A DNA stretch of 64,000 nt from Lentinus brumalis (taxonomy: Eukaryota; Basidiomycota; Agaricomycetes; Polyporales; Polyporaceae), in contig MARA01000023.1 of NCBI GenBank assembly GCA_001792895.1, forward strand, positions 434,001 to 498,000. The letters are read 5' to 3'. The notes beneath the pieces were generated by a model. The model saw only the letters and a program-made list of their open reading frames with translations. It was not told the origin of the DNA and ran no database searches. A program made the translations under genes and the position numbers. Positions 35,351 through 45,944 of this stretch are shown here, piece by piece; within the stretch, counting starts at the first letter, position 1; every line of letters begins with the position of its first letter.

Positions 35351-37147
35351 GTCGACCGTCGCTCGCATCCCGCACGCACACGCTGTCCTCCTGCCGGTAG
35401 ATGAGCGACACGTACCAGTCGGTTCACGCTCCTATCTTCCGCGAGAACCTGATCGAATCCCGATATTGGCGCGAGGAAGATGATGGCTATGACATCGTCG
35501 GTTATCCGCGAAAGGGATCACACGGCGCAGTGGCTTACCATTCACTGTTCATCGAAAGTTAGACGGGGCAATACATCTTGCGAGGAAGGGATCCACGAAC
35601 CATCGTCGAAGAAGGGCACCCAGGTGGCTGGGGCAGGAGTATCAGCATATGCTGCATACAGATGGCTATGCAATCTACTCACGCCGCTGATACGCGCTAC
35701 GTCAGCAACGCGGCAGGAAGAGAGAGGAGGATACTTCTGACCTGTGAACGTGACCCGCCGACGTCGATGATACGCCATTCAGTGCCCCGCTCGTCACCAG
35801 CTTCCATGTGGAAGCTGTATTCCGATACCCCGACAGTCTTTAGTCGGGCCCTCAACACATCGTCTATGGTGTTACGTTAACACACGCAGCCCATCATAGC
35901 CGGAACTACGCACCGTCAGACGGGTAGTATTGCAGAGAAGTCACCCGGTCGAGATCGTTCAGATAGCTGCGTCTGGTTAGCCCAGAGAGCCAGAAGTAGC
36001 ACTTAAATACTCACAACCCGGATGTCTCTTCCAGCCGGATCTTGCGCCGTCGAAGGATCTGTCGTACAACCGGATCGTTCCACAAGGCGACGATGTCTGC
36101 GCGACAGTGGTGCAGAACGGCCTGAGACTCGTCTACTGTCTCCTGGCCGGTGGTCCCGGCGGACTGGGGGCGACCAGAACTGCGCAGCTTCCATTGCGTG
36201 CCAGGGCGGACGAATACCTCCGTGTTGTGGAAGGCGTGTGCCGGAGGCTGGTGGACACCCCAGCGGACGGGGACGTTACCGTTAACGCTGTTGCTCCCGC
36301 CATAGCCGAGAGTCGTAGCTTCAGTCTCATTCGGAGGGACGAGTTTGCGATGAGCAGGATTCTACATGCCGAAGAGGATACAAGTGCCGACGAACTTCTT
36401 CCAGGTGTGGCGGAAGCGCGATGTGGTGCTCGGACTCCGAGTCGAGTCAGGATCAGAGGTGTATGGTGTTGACGGGTAGACATCACGCCGCCGGATGTCG
36501 GTGAGGGTATCCAAGATGGAGTTGATGGAGCGTACGATGTTGAGTTGGATGACCGCACGCCAGAGAACGCGTTCCTCACGAAACGCGTTGGGGGTATATA
36601 GCCGTTGGAATTCTAGAAGAACGGGTCAGTAATGAAGAAGCCGGAGAATGCGGAAGGTGTGGGCGCGGTTGGCTGGGAGACCCATGTAAGGCAGGACATA
36701 GAGCGGGGCCGCGAAGTGAGCCTGGCCTTGAGGCGAGCCGTGGTTCATAGAACGGCGGACCATGGTGACTTGCGTGGATGTCGATCCCTCGGTCACAGGA
36801 ACACGCCCGCATGCCCGCACTCACCTATCGCGCTCAGAACATGGAAGACTACTCACGTCGCAGTGTGGTGGATTTGCCTGACACAAGGATTGATATAGTA
36901 CTGGGATGCGTCTAGACAGATGGAACGGACCTGACTCGCTCTGGCCGAGAAGCAGAAGGCGGACGACCTTCTGTTTCTTGCGCTGCTGTTTCTCCTGGCG
37001 AATGGCCTCGTCTATGGCATGGCTGACGCGCTTTGCGGCCTCCTCGTCGGCTAAGCGGGAAGCCTTCTCCTCCTCTGTCTCGTCTATGGGCGGTCTGAGG
37101 GCAGCGGCGAGCGGGTCGCGGTCTGGGGGTTCGCGGGAGGCGGGCAT
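35232..37147 (-). pseudogene. Truncated Ga copy 2 with altered C-terminus
   Basis: Same start (MPASREPP) and P-loop as the complete copy, but homology stops at GTCGACC (35351), before the NKCD guanine-binding motif, the C-terminal TSVTDTxT motif and the receptor-contacting end. The reading continues into unit-1 tail sequence and stops at 35232. Three single-base deletions near 36346, 36358 and 36443 shift the frame across about 30 codons and then restore it. A 28-bp deletion leaves the last intron only about 25 nt long, probably too short to splice. Function as a GTPase is not expected; expression as a truncated protein is possible. Confidence 0.8.
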
Positions 37148-37757
37148 GGCGAGCGGGGGTGCGCGCGGGGGAGACGGCGGGGACGCGAGGGGAAGCAGAG
37201 GGAGGAGGAGATGCGGAGAGCGAAAAGATGACAGACATATGAACGCTCGCTGCAAGGCCAAGGGACGGTAGCAGAGACGCCCAGCGCGTCGCCGTCCGAG
37301 TCCGGCGGCTCTCCCGGAATTTCACCTTGTCCCAAACCGTCTCCAGTTGCAATCAACACCGCCTGCCCTGTGCACACGCCCTCCACGCAGCCAGACTCCA
37401 CGCCGCTGCCCGCTCACGGCGCTGCCCTCCTCTCCCTCTCGCGTCTGCCTCGCACACCCCATCGGCCACCTCCGACCCGCGTCCCCGTCCGCCCGCGCCG
37501 CCTGAGATGGCTCTACCACCCGCCCGCCGCTCTGTCTGCACACGGACTCCGCTGCGACGCGTTGCGACGCGTCGTGATCTCGCACAGGACGCAGTGATTG
37601 AACGCGTGGGCGAACGCACGCTGTGGTGAGTGTCCGCGCACTCTGTCCATATCTTTCAACCCACCCATCCTACCGCCCTCGCAACTGCTCATTCGAAAGC
37701 CACGATGCTCCTCTACGTGTCTCCTACGTCTCCACGTCTCGCCCCCTTGAGCGAAAT

Positions 37758-38771
37758 ATGCCGCAAACAGCCCCTCAATCTCCCACATACCCATCCCGCC
37801 CTCCATCTCGAGCGACGCATCCCATCCTCGCCCTCAATGTCTCACTCGTCGCGCATGACGTGTACGCACAGCCCAGCTCGTTTCGCGCGAGTCGAGCCGG
37901 CCGTTCATCACCCACGACCGTCTCTCTGCCGCGACCGAGACAAGATCGCCTATTCCTCCCCGATTCTCATCGTATCCGTGAGACCAGCCGCATCCGACGC
38001 GCGCGACGCGTCGAACCCGGCTATATGCTCGTCTCGCGGGGCGTCAAGATCTCGCTCTCCCGTCGCACGTTCTCTCGTGGGACCTGGCTAGGTAAGAAAC
38101 CCCGCACGATCTCGCCACGAGCGGACACAGTGCTGACGCAATTGTGTCCTCCAGCATCTATGAGCACCCCGTCAACGTCTCCCACCGTCTCGCGGCGATC
38201 TGACGACGTCAAAAGTCGCCTCGCCATCGTCCATTTCATTGCTCTCAGGGACGGAGACCTCGTCGCGCCGTGCCAAGCCGCCGCCTGCGCACTCGAGCAC
38301 CCCTCCAGGTCTCCTCTCCTCTCAGGAAGCGTCCGGCAAGCTGCCGTGCCGCCGTCTTCGCAGCCTCGCGGTCCCCGCCGCCGCGCGGGCAAACAGAACT
38401 CCCGGCCATCTCCCCACCCCGCCGTCGTCGCACTCAAACTCGCCAACGCGCTCCATGCACCATCTCGCACCAGACGCACCGCACCCGGGGCCGGTCCGCA
38501 GAGGTCGACAAAGTCGCGTTCCATCGCGATTTCATGGGCCCCCGCAAATCACGTCTCCTCCCGGCGTCCGCTTGCTTCGGCCCCCTCCGCGAACACGTCC
38601 GGGAGGATGCGGAGGTCGCACGGACTCAAGACGACCCGGTTTCAGACGTGTGCGGCCGCTTTCAACATGTCAAGATTCAACTTCGCGGCCTGCGTGCGAC
38701 TAGCGAGCTCGCGGTGGTCACGGACAGCTCGCGAGGCAAGTCGAACGCGTTCTCTTTGTGCTGAAGCCTGA
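37758..38771 (+). CDS. Hypothetical basic Ser/Arg/Pro-rich protein, unit 2 only
   Basis: Open frame of 337 residues from MPQTAPQSPTYPSRPPSR, divergent from the Ga copy. It contains HPILALNVSLVAHDVYAQ, GVKISLSRRTFSRGTWL and SMSTPSTSPTVSRRSDDVK. A possible 63-nt intron (38092-38154, GTAAGA...CTGACGC...CAG) keeps the frame whether or not it is removed. Composition is strongly basic and low in complexity, so it may be a chance frame in GC-rich DNA. The matching DNA in unit 1 has several frame-breaking indels. No family recognised. Confidence 0.25.
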   Translation: MPQTAPQSPTYPSRPPSRATHPILALNVSLVAHDVYAQPSSFRASRAGRSSPTTVSLPRPRQDRLFLPDSHRIRETSRIRRARRVEPGYMLVSRGVKISLSRRTFSRGTWLGKKPRTISPRADTVLTQLCPPASMSTPSTSPTVSRRSDDVKSRLAIVHFIALRDGDLVAPCQAAACALEHPSRSPLLSGSVRQAAVPPSSQPRGPRRRAGKQNSRPSPHPAVVALKLANALHAPSRTRRTAPGAGPQRSTKSRSIAISWAPANHVSSRRPLASAPSANTSGRMRRSHGLKTTRFQTCAAAFNMSRFNFAACVRLASSRWSRTAREASRTRSLCAEA

Positions 38772-41700
38772 CATGCGTGGCTTCGGAGGGCAGGACGCGG
38801 CGCCGGGCGGGGAGGACGCCGAGTCGCAGCTCTCCGAAGCCGTGCATCCCAGCTGTACAACGGGCGGGCTTGCTCACGGACAGCTCGTTGAGCGTGGCAA
38901 GCGGCCGGCTTGCGAGTACGCGGCGTTCTGGGACTGTCGTCAGCAGGACGGGGACTCCGGAGTCGCACGCGTTATGCGTTCGGACAAGGCAGCTCGAAGG
39001 AGACGGTACGTACCGGGTCGTTTGTTGAACCATGTACGTAGCTACGCGCACAATATATCTCTTCCAGAGGCTAGAGGGACTCCTGTTAGTGCTAGGCCGA
39101 GACGACGCGAAGTAGAGTGACTTACCAGATTACCAGGGCTTTCCAGTCTCTGATACGTCCGAGGGAACGCCGACGCCGAGCGGCCGAGCAGACGGCGATC
39201 CTAGCAGCAAGGTCAGTCAGTATTCTTCCGTAACATGTAGTCTATGTACTCACGCGCGAACTTAGATCCACGTCAACATCTAGACGAACAGTCGTCACGT
39301 CGACGCGCGGCCAGACACGCCTCAGGTGAACGACGTGTACTCGCAGGAACGATCTGTGCGTATGTGCAAGTCGAGTCAGCTCGGGTCGTGTTGCACTCGA
39401 GAGCGCTGACGTACGTGCAAGACTCGGGTGTCGTTTCGCCTTTCGACACCCGACGGCGTCGTTGCCAGCCCACTTCAAAGCAGGCAGCCCGAGTCGAAGT
39501 ACCGTGACATCCGCACGCTGCGTCGGCGGGTGCGGCTCAAGGTATGTCTCGAGTCCCATCCACAGCCTCAGCGTCCTTACTGAGTCGAGCATTCCTGGAA
39601 GGACGTGTTTGAGCCAGGACGACATGCTGAACAGTCGGGCCGTACCGAGGCTCGCGACGACACCGTCTATCCCGGCCGCTATCCGACGTGCCAGCCTCGC
39701 CGAGGGGTGCCAGAACGGACTCAAGGCGAAAACGTTATCTGCAGTGTTAGGTACGTCGCGGCAAGGTCATCAATGCGAGCACTTCTACGAAAAGCAACAG
39801 GTCACTCACCGGGTGTGTCGCAGGTCTACGAGACGTACATCTATGATGCGGTCCTGGTCAGCCGAAGTACTCAGATACGAGAACTCGATACTGACCGCGT
39901 CTGACGGCATGTCTAGATGTCGCACGCGACACGAGAGGACAGATCTGTCACCTGTGCGATGGGTAAGCGGACATCCATACCGACTGCGCGGCGTTCCAGT
40001 TGCTTACATCTCGCTTGTAGCGCACTTGCCAGCTAGGAACGTGTGCGTGATTTGCCGCGGTTAAGAGTCCGGCATAGGGCCGACGGATCGCCTGGTCTCC
40101 TGTGCAAGAAGATCGTGCGTGCGAAGGGTCAGTGCTGTTACAGCACTGGCAACGAAGCAACGCTCACCAGCCAATCGCACGCAAGCCCGGGCTTCTGTTG
40201 ACCTAGGCGAAGCTTCCGGCATGTCGGTTTCTGTACCTGAGCCCTCCTGGGTAACCGGTCAGTTCAAAGGTACGCTGTCTAGCTGTCGCTGCGGACGTGC
40301 CTGACTGTCCTTATCCAGAACGAAGCTGATGCTGTGAGAACGCACTTCACACTGCAAGTAAGTACCCCTCGTACAACTACACAAAGGCGGAGACAGCGTA
40401 CCTCCAGAGGGATATGCGAGTCGCGTGCGGAAAGCTCAGTTCGAGATCTCGGCAGAGTCTGGATCTGCGCAAATGCAAGACAGCTTGTGGAAGCGACGGG
40501 TATTCGGTCACAGTACGTGCCTCGGCGTGCGGAGCATTTGCCAGGAACCGATGGACGTCGCACACACGAGCCTTGGCTCTCAGGTACAACAGATGGTTCG
40601 CGAACATCGAGCCTAGTGTAGTTTCGTAAGTGCTGTATAGGCCATGCGAACGCGCTGTATCTGACATACGGCGTTCCTGGATACCGACGAGAGCGTCCGC
40701 CATCCTCCTCCAGGTCAGGAATGCCGGCAGACGGGCCCTGTTGACGGTAGCGAGACACGCGCGCCGTGTTCTCGAAGGCGAGCATTCCCTTCTAATTCGG
40801 CGACGTGCGTCCCTGTACATATCGCTGTTGTGTCAGCTGTGCGTCGTGTCGGAATGGAGAGACATGACATACGTGTAGAGCCTCTCGGGAGGTTTGCGGC
40901 GTCACGGTGCTGTTCTGCCTCTCGCTGGGCGGCGACTTGCAAGGTGACCGGATTCCACTGAGTTCCGAATGAGTGTTCATACGCTGACAGCGAGACCGGT
41001 AGTAGGACGAGGGACGCACCTATGGTGGAACCCCGCTATGCGAACAGCGTGCTGCGTGCCTGACGAGATGAGTAAGCTCGAGCTGCAACAGCGAGACCAA
41101 ACACTCACCTCTATGTTGGGCCAGAGCATAGGATCCTCTAGCCGAGCACAACCCGGCCAAACCCGACGCAGGCTCGCCGCACTTCATCGGACCGGCGGTT
41201 AGGTGGAAGCGGCGCGACGAGATTCGTGAGAGGCGAGTCTAGACTAGTCCTTTCATGGGGTCACCACATGCGTACGTCTAAGCACATAGAACACACTCAC
41301 AGTATGATGCTCGTCTTGACGCTGCGAGGACAAGGGGCGAGGGCAGACGGCCCGAGCACCGTGCCCACGGTGGGCGACCGTAGCCGAGATACCGATCTGA
41401 GCGAGCGTTGAGTCAGATCTCCTTGCTATACAGACAGAACGGCCGACTTACTCAGAGCAAATTGGGGTTCCTGAGTCTCATGCGATGTCATCTACCGCTG
41501 CCGTGTCCGAAATAACCTCGGGTGCCAGCCGGGCAAGATCCCTAGCCCGAGTGCACGGAGGCGCTCTTCGTAGTAATACACGAGGACATGCAGCGCGTAT
41601 GACACAGATGCCGACGTGCCTGTATACTCCTGTAGCGTCAATCACTTGTTCCGACACATGAATGCAACGTCGACGTACCTCGAGAGAGACTTTGAGTACC

Positions 41701-44700
41701 TGTCGGATGGCATGAGTAAGTAAGCTGTCAAGATATGCACACAGATGTAATAGACGTACCCCATATCAATACCATGACGTCCGGGTAAGGCTGGATTATC
41801 GCGCATGATATCAGTTAGTAACCTGCAACCGCCACTATCAACACCGGGGACTCACTTTGCACTAAGTAATCGAGAGTGCTGCAAGAACGAAAGAATGCGG
41901 TCAAAGTTAGCCATAACATGATGTCAGGTGCAGAATAGAGAAACTTACCGAGTTATGAGCGTGCCGTGTGTGCGCATCGCACAGAGGTCAAAGCATACAG
42001 ACTGAAAGGAAACTGGATGTAGTAAAGGGAATGGGGCTGCGACTCGAGAGTGCGGAGAAGAAGCAGAGGAAAGATGCAGACTTCGGGGTGCTGATAAAAG
42101 AGAGGATATAATAGAGAGAAAGGGGAGGAACGTGAGAGGGGAGGGAATGGGTGCCGATGCTGTCGTCAACTGGTCAGAGTACTTATAGACCGAGGAACGG
42201 GTCCGTGCACATACACATCGCACGATGCCCGTCTTCCAAAGGCGAGACTCATCCGGAGCTTGTGCCGGTCACCACATCAGTACGTCAACAGAGTTCCAGG
42301 CCTGCTCAGGTCCGAGCCAACCAGGGGACGACACGGGCAGACAAAGGAGCATGTGGGGGAACCGTGAGTATGCCCAGAGGGCTGAAACGCAAGTTCTGAC
42401 TTCTGGCCGCCCTCCGAAGTCGCGTAACTGGTAGGGCGGTACTCGGGTAAGCTTATGAGCGCTCGGATCTTGATGGCTCAATTATTGCTGCCCGCTGCCG
42501 TCGTACATTTGTCGGAGTGGGGCAGGAGGAGAGGGTCCAAGAAGGCTCCATTTCGCAAGCTTTCTGTTTACTTTGGGGTACTGGTGGTGTCACATTCAGT
42601 CTAGGGTTATCATTTCAGCACTTCGGCTATCTGAGAGTGGAGAGCAAAGGCCGTTAGCATGTATACCAGCTCGAACTTTGCATCAGGACAAGCAAGGTTA
42701 TGCTGGAGCATTGCTCCTGTTGTTATGGTTTCCTGACAGAAGACAGAGTTTGTTGCCCAATTATAGAACATACCTTGACTTTCTTGAGGCTGTGGGATAA
42801 TCAGAAAGTATGGTCTTGAGATGCGGACGAGCGGGATATCCGAAAGAAGTTGCAATGCGTACGAGCGCCCGGCGGTAGTGCTAGCCTCGTGCCGACCGCC
42901 GCACCCTTATTGGGCTACCGACTGGCTTCGCTTACTTGGGGTCACTTTCACAGCATTGTATTAGCAAACTGCGAACTCGAGTCCTGGGTGTCACTTCGTA
43001 CAATAGGCTGGGGCGGGTTTACAAGGTTCTGTAGGCTTGACCTTCCCTCAACCACAGCAGCTCGCACACTGAGGTTTTGACTCACTCTACTGACAATCTA
43101 CTTGACTCAGTTTGGCTTCTACATATGTACTACACTGGCATACTGCCTGCAAGGGTGCGGAGGTCTGCTGGTATGTGGTATCCAGCATAGGACGGCGGAC
43201 ATGCCGCAGATGATGTCTGCGGGCTGCCGTTTCAGGAATCTTCTATGCCGGCGGTTGGGAACTGACGGAGTTGCAGCGGAGGTATTTTTGCCTGGTTTTG
43301 CGCCCCGGCTCTGAGTCTGAACCTTGTGAGCCGCTTGACAAGCGGCGGCATCGTGGCATGACAACGCTGGCGAGGTCGAGAACCTGCACGCCGCACCTTC
43401 ATGCTGATAGTTTCCAAAGTCCTGTTCTCAGCATCCTTATGCTTTGCTCCTGTGCTCACTCAGATGGCCAGGAAGTCAGCCGAACGGGCAGGGAGACGGA
43501 GGGACATGGCAGCAGGTCGGAATTGCACGGATATTATTAACCATCAGCCGCACTGATTTTGGCATTGACCCGCAAACCCCTTCTAGACCGCACAGGCTCA
43601 GTACGTAAAACATGGTCAGACTCACTAATGACTCCTCTCCCCGTCGACGTGGCAGTGGGATCATGGCAGGAACCCTTGTCAACGTCCCTCATCCATCCAG
43701 CTCACCGCACACTGTTCTCCCGCCGCTCAGCCAGGCTCTGGGCCACATTCTACCCATACACTCTCGTATCGCAGAGCCTGCTCCCCACATCCCTGTCTCG
43801 AGTTTCCGGCATATTGTCTGGCCGCTCGGCCGCTTTGTACAGAGTCTCAGCAGCGGTAAGCCGACCTGTATTTTCCGTGCGTGCATTGACCGACCTTCTG
43901 GATAAGCTACTGGAACAAGTCAGAGGAGCAGCCGCACGGTGACGGAGTCTGCGGACGCAGTCCGTAGCACATCCGCCGCTGAACATCCCTTGACATCTCC
44001 TGACTCACCGCACGCGCGAACTTCGATGATGCAGAGTCATCGGCTCGAGGCCGGGACGTCTGTGAAGGGTGATGCCGAATGCTTGAGTATAGCAAATTGT
44101 GAGTACACCTGCAACCCTCATGTATTTCGCGACAGCTCACTCACCAAACAGGACAGGAAAGCTTTGCGGACTACCGTCCCAGCACGCGTGGACGGGAGAT
44201 GCACTGCAGAACTACTGATCACGTACCAGTGGCCGCATCACTGCCGCTGCGCGATTTGCAGGACGGTGAGCTCCGCGGCGATTGTGTCGTGGGATACAAG
44301 ACTCGCCGGAGTTTGCAGGTCGTGGGGTACTTCTCCCATATGTAGCTGTCTTTCTCGCGACTCGGAGGTCGCCATCAGCACGCGCAAGATTGTTTGTTCC
44401 ACGCAAGGTGCCAGCCCGACCTCGTAACGGCCTCAGATAGTGAGTTGTTTCGTGACTGTTTCTCGCACGAACGCAGACTCACGATGCCGTCGCAGGCATG
44501 CTCTTGCTGCCCGACATCCCCGCAGAAGTGTCCGCGTCCACCGGACGAGTACAGAGACGTCGAAAGGTGAGTTTGTCCACGGCTCTGTCCTTCATACTCG
44601 CGAGACTTACCTGTACTTCAGGCAACGTTCTTCGCCCGGCTTCAGCCCTTGGATCCGCGACTCACCGTCTCGAACTCACCGGCAGGAGCCAGCGTGCCCC

Positions 44701-45546
44701 CACATCAACATCCCGGACAGGTTACGAGGTGGCACACCTCCGCCGTGTTCTGTCCGTCTGCGGGTCATCTGGCACGCCCGGCGGGGTACTCCGACGTCGC
44801 AGCTCACCGCCACGGTCAAGGATTGTCGCCGGCAGGCTCACCAAGTTCGGCGGAGGCGATCCAGCACCGCGACGGCATTCTGCCGCGTCTGTACTTCAGA
44901 CGACGCGTCTGCGAGCCGTCTGGTTCTAGTGACTCGGCAGGGTAAGTACCTTGAGTCCGCCACTCATCGTTCACTCTCCCAAGCGGCACGAGTACTTGCA
45001 CGCCAGGCAGAACAGCGACGATCGTCAGCTCGCAAACTCGTGCGTCTTCTCTGCGCGAGACTTGCCTTGTATGTGCACTGACCTTCCCGATCTAGCAGGG
45101 TGACGTCACGCGTCTGGGCGACGCGTGCAAGAGCAAACGAGCGAGCGAGAGAACGGGAGGCTGCGCACAAAGGCAACGGGAGGTCGCGCAGGGAAGCTTG
45201 CTAGACGTGATGCGGCGGTGCGGCCAAGGTACGAGGTCTCACTTACTTCAAGTTCATGCCATGTCCTCCTGCGCGCGCGCAGTGTCTCTCCTCCACGGCC
45301 ACCGGCAGCGGCAAGCTCACTGCTGCTGTTCCGCACCGTTGGCGGCGTACCTGTGCGCGCGTATATGCGGCCTATCCGGAGCGAGAAGAGCACAAAGAGC
45401 CGGGGAAGCTGAGGGTCGACGGGGCGGAGGTTGCAGGCGCAGACAGAGGAGGCTTGCACGGGGACAAGCCTCAGTAGCGGCTCAGTCGGTGAGCATCGCG
45501 TCTACAGAGCGCGTGGGGGAGGAGGAGGCGAGCGACGGGAGGCGGC
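38448..45546. repeat. Core of unit 2, apparently identical to 27756-34854
   Basis: Second copy of the 7.1-kb core at a constant offset of 10,692. Content as for the first copy. Confidence 0.85.
41138..41977 (-). CDS. Hypothetical spliced gene in the duplicated core, copy 2
   Basis: Identical in sequence to the model at 30446-31285, shifted by 10,692. Same eight-exon structure and 140 residues, with the same uncertainty. Confidence 0.3.
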
Positions 45547-45820
45547 CGAGGTGGTGGTCGAGAGCAGAGTCGCAGGGCCGGGCTCTCCGCGCGCAAGTCC
45601 ACGGAATAGGCGCCCGTGCGCCGACCGCGGATTTGGACGCTGCGCGGGTCTCTTCTGCGCGGACTGGACGGCCGGGGGTAGTGTAGAAACTGCGCCGTCG
45701 TCTGCGTACCAGCCATGTGTACTGTACCGTCGCACGAATACACGAGTGTCCCCGGACTTCCTGGTGTGCTCCTCCGTCCGCCGCCAGCCACGCACACCAT
45801 CTCGTGTACCCGTCCTACTG

Positions 45821-45877
45821 CCCTCTACAGCCCCCTGTGCTCTCTACAGCCCCCTGTGCCCTCTACAGCCCCCAGAG
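45821..45877. repeat. 19-bp minisatellite, three copies
   Basis: Units CCCTCTACAGCCCCCTGTG at 45821, 45840 and 45859, the first base or last few bases varying. The matching site in unit 1 (35128-35164) has two copies. Confidence 0.85.
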
Positions 45878-45944
45878 CACCCTATCTAACGCGTTATTTC
45901 TCTGGCAGGCTGCCACCCGCCACGAGGCTACCCACCGCCGCCGG

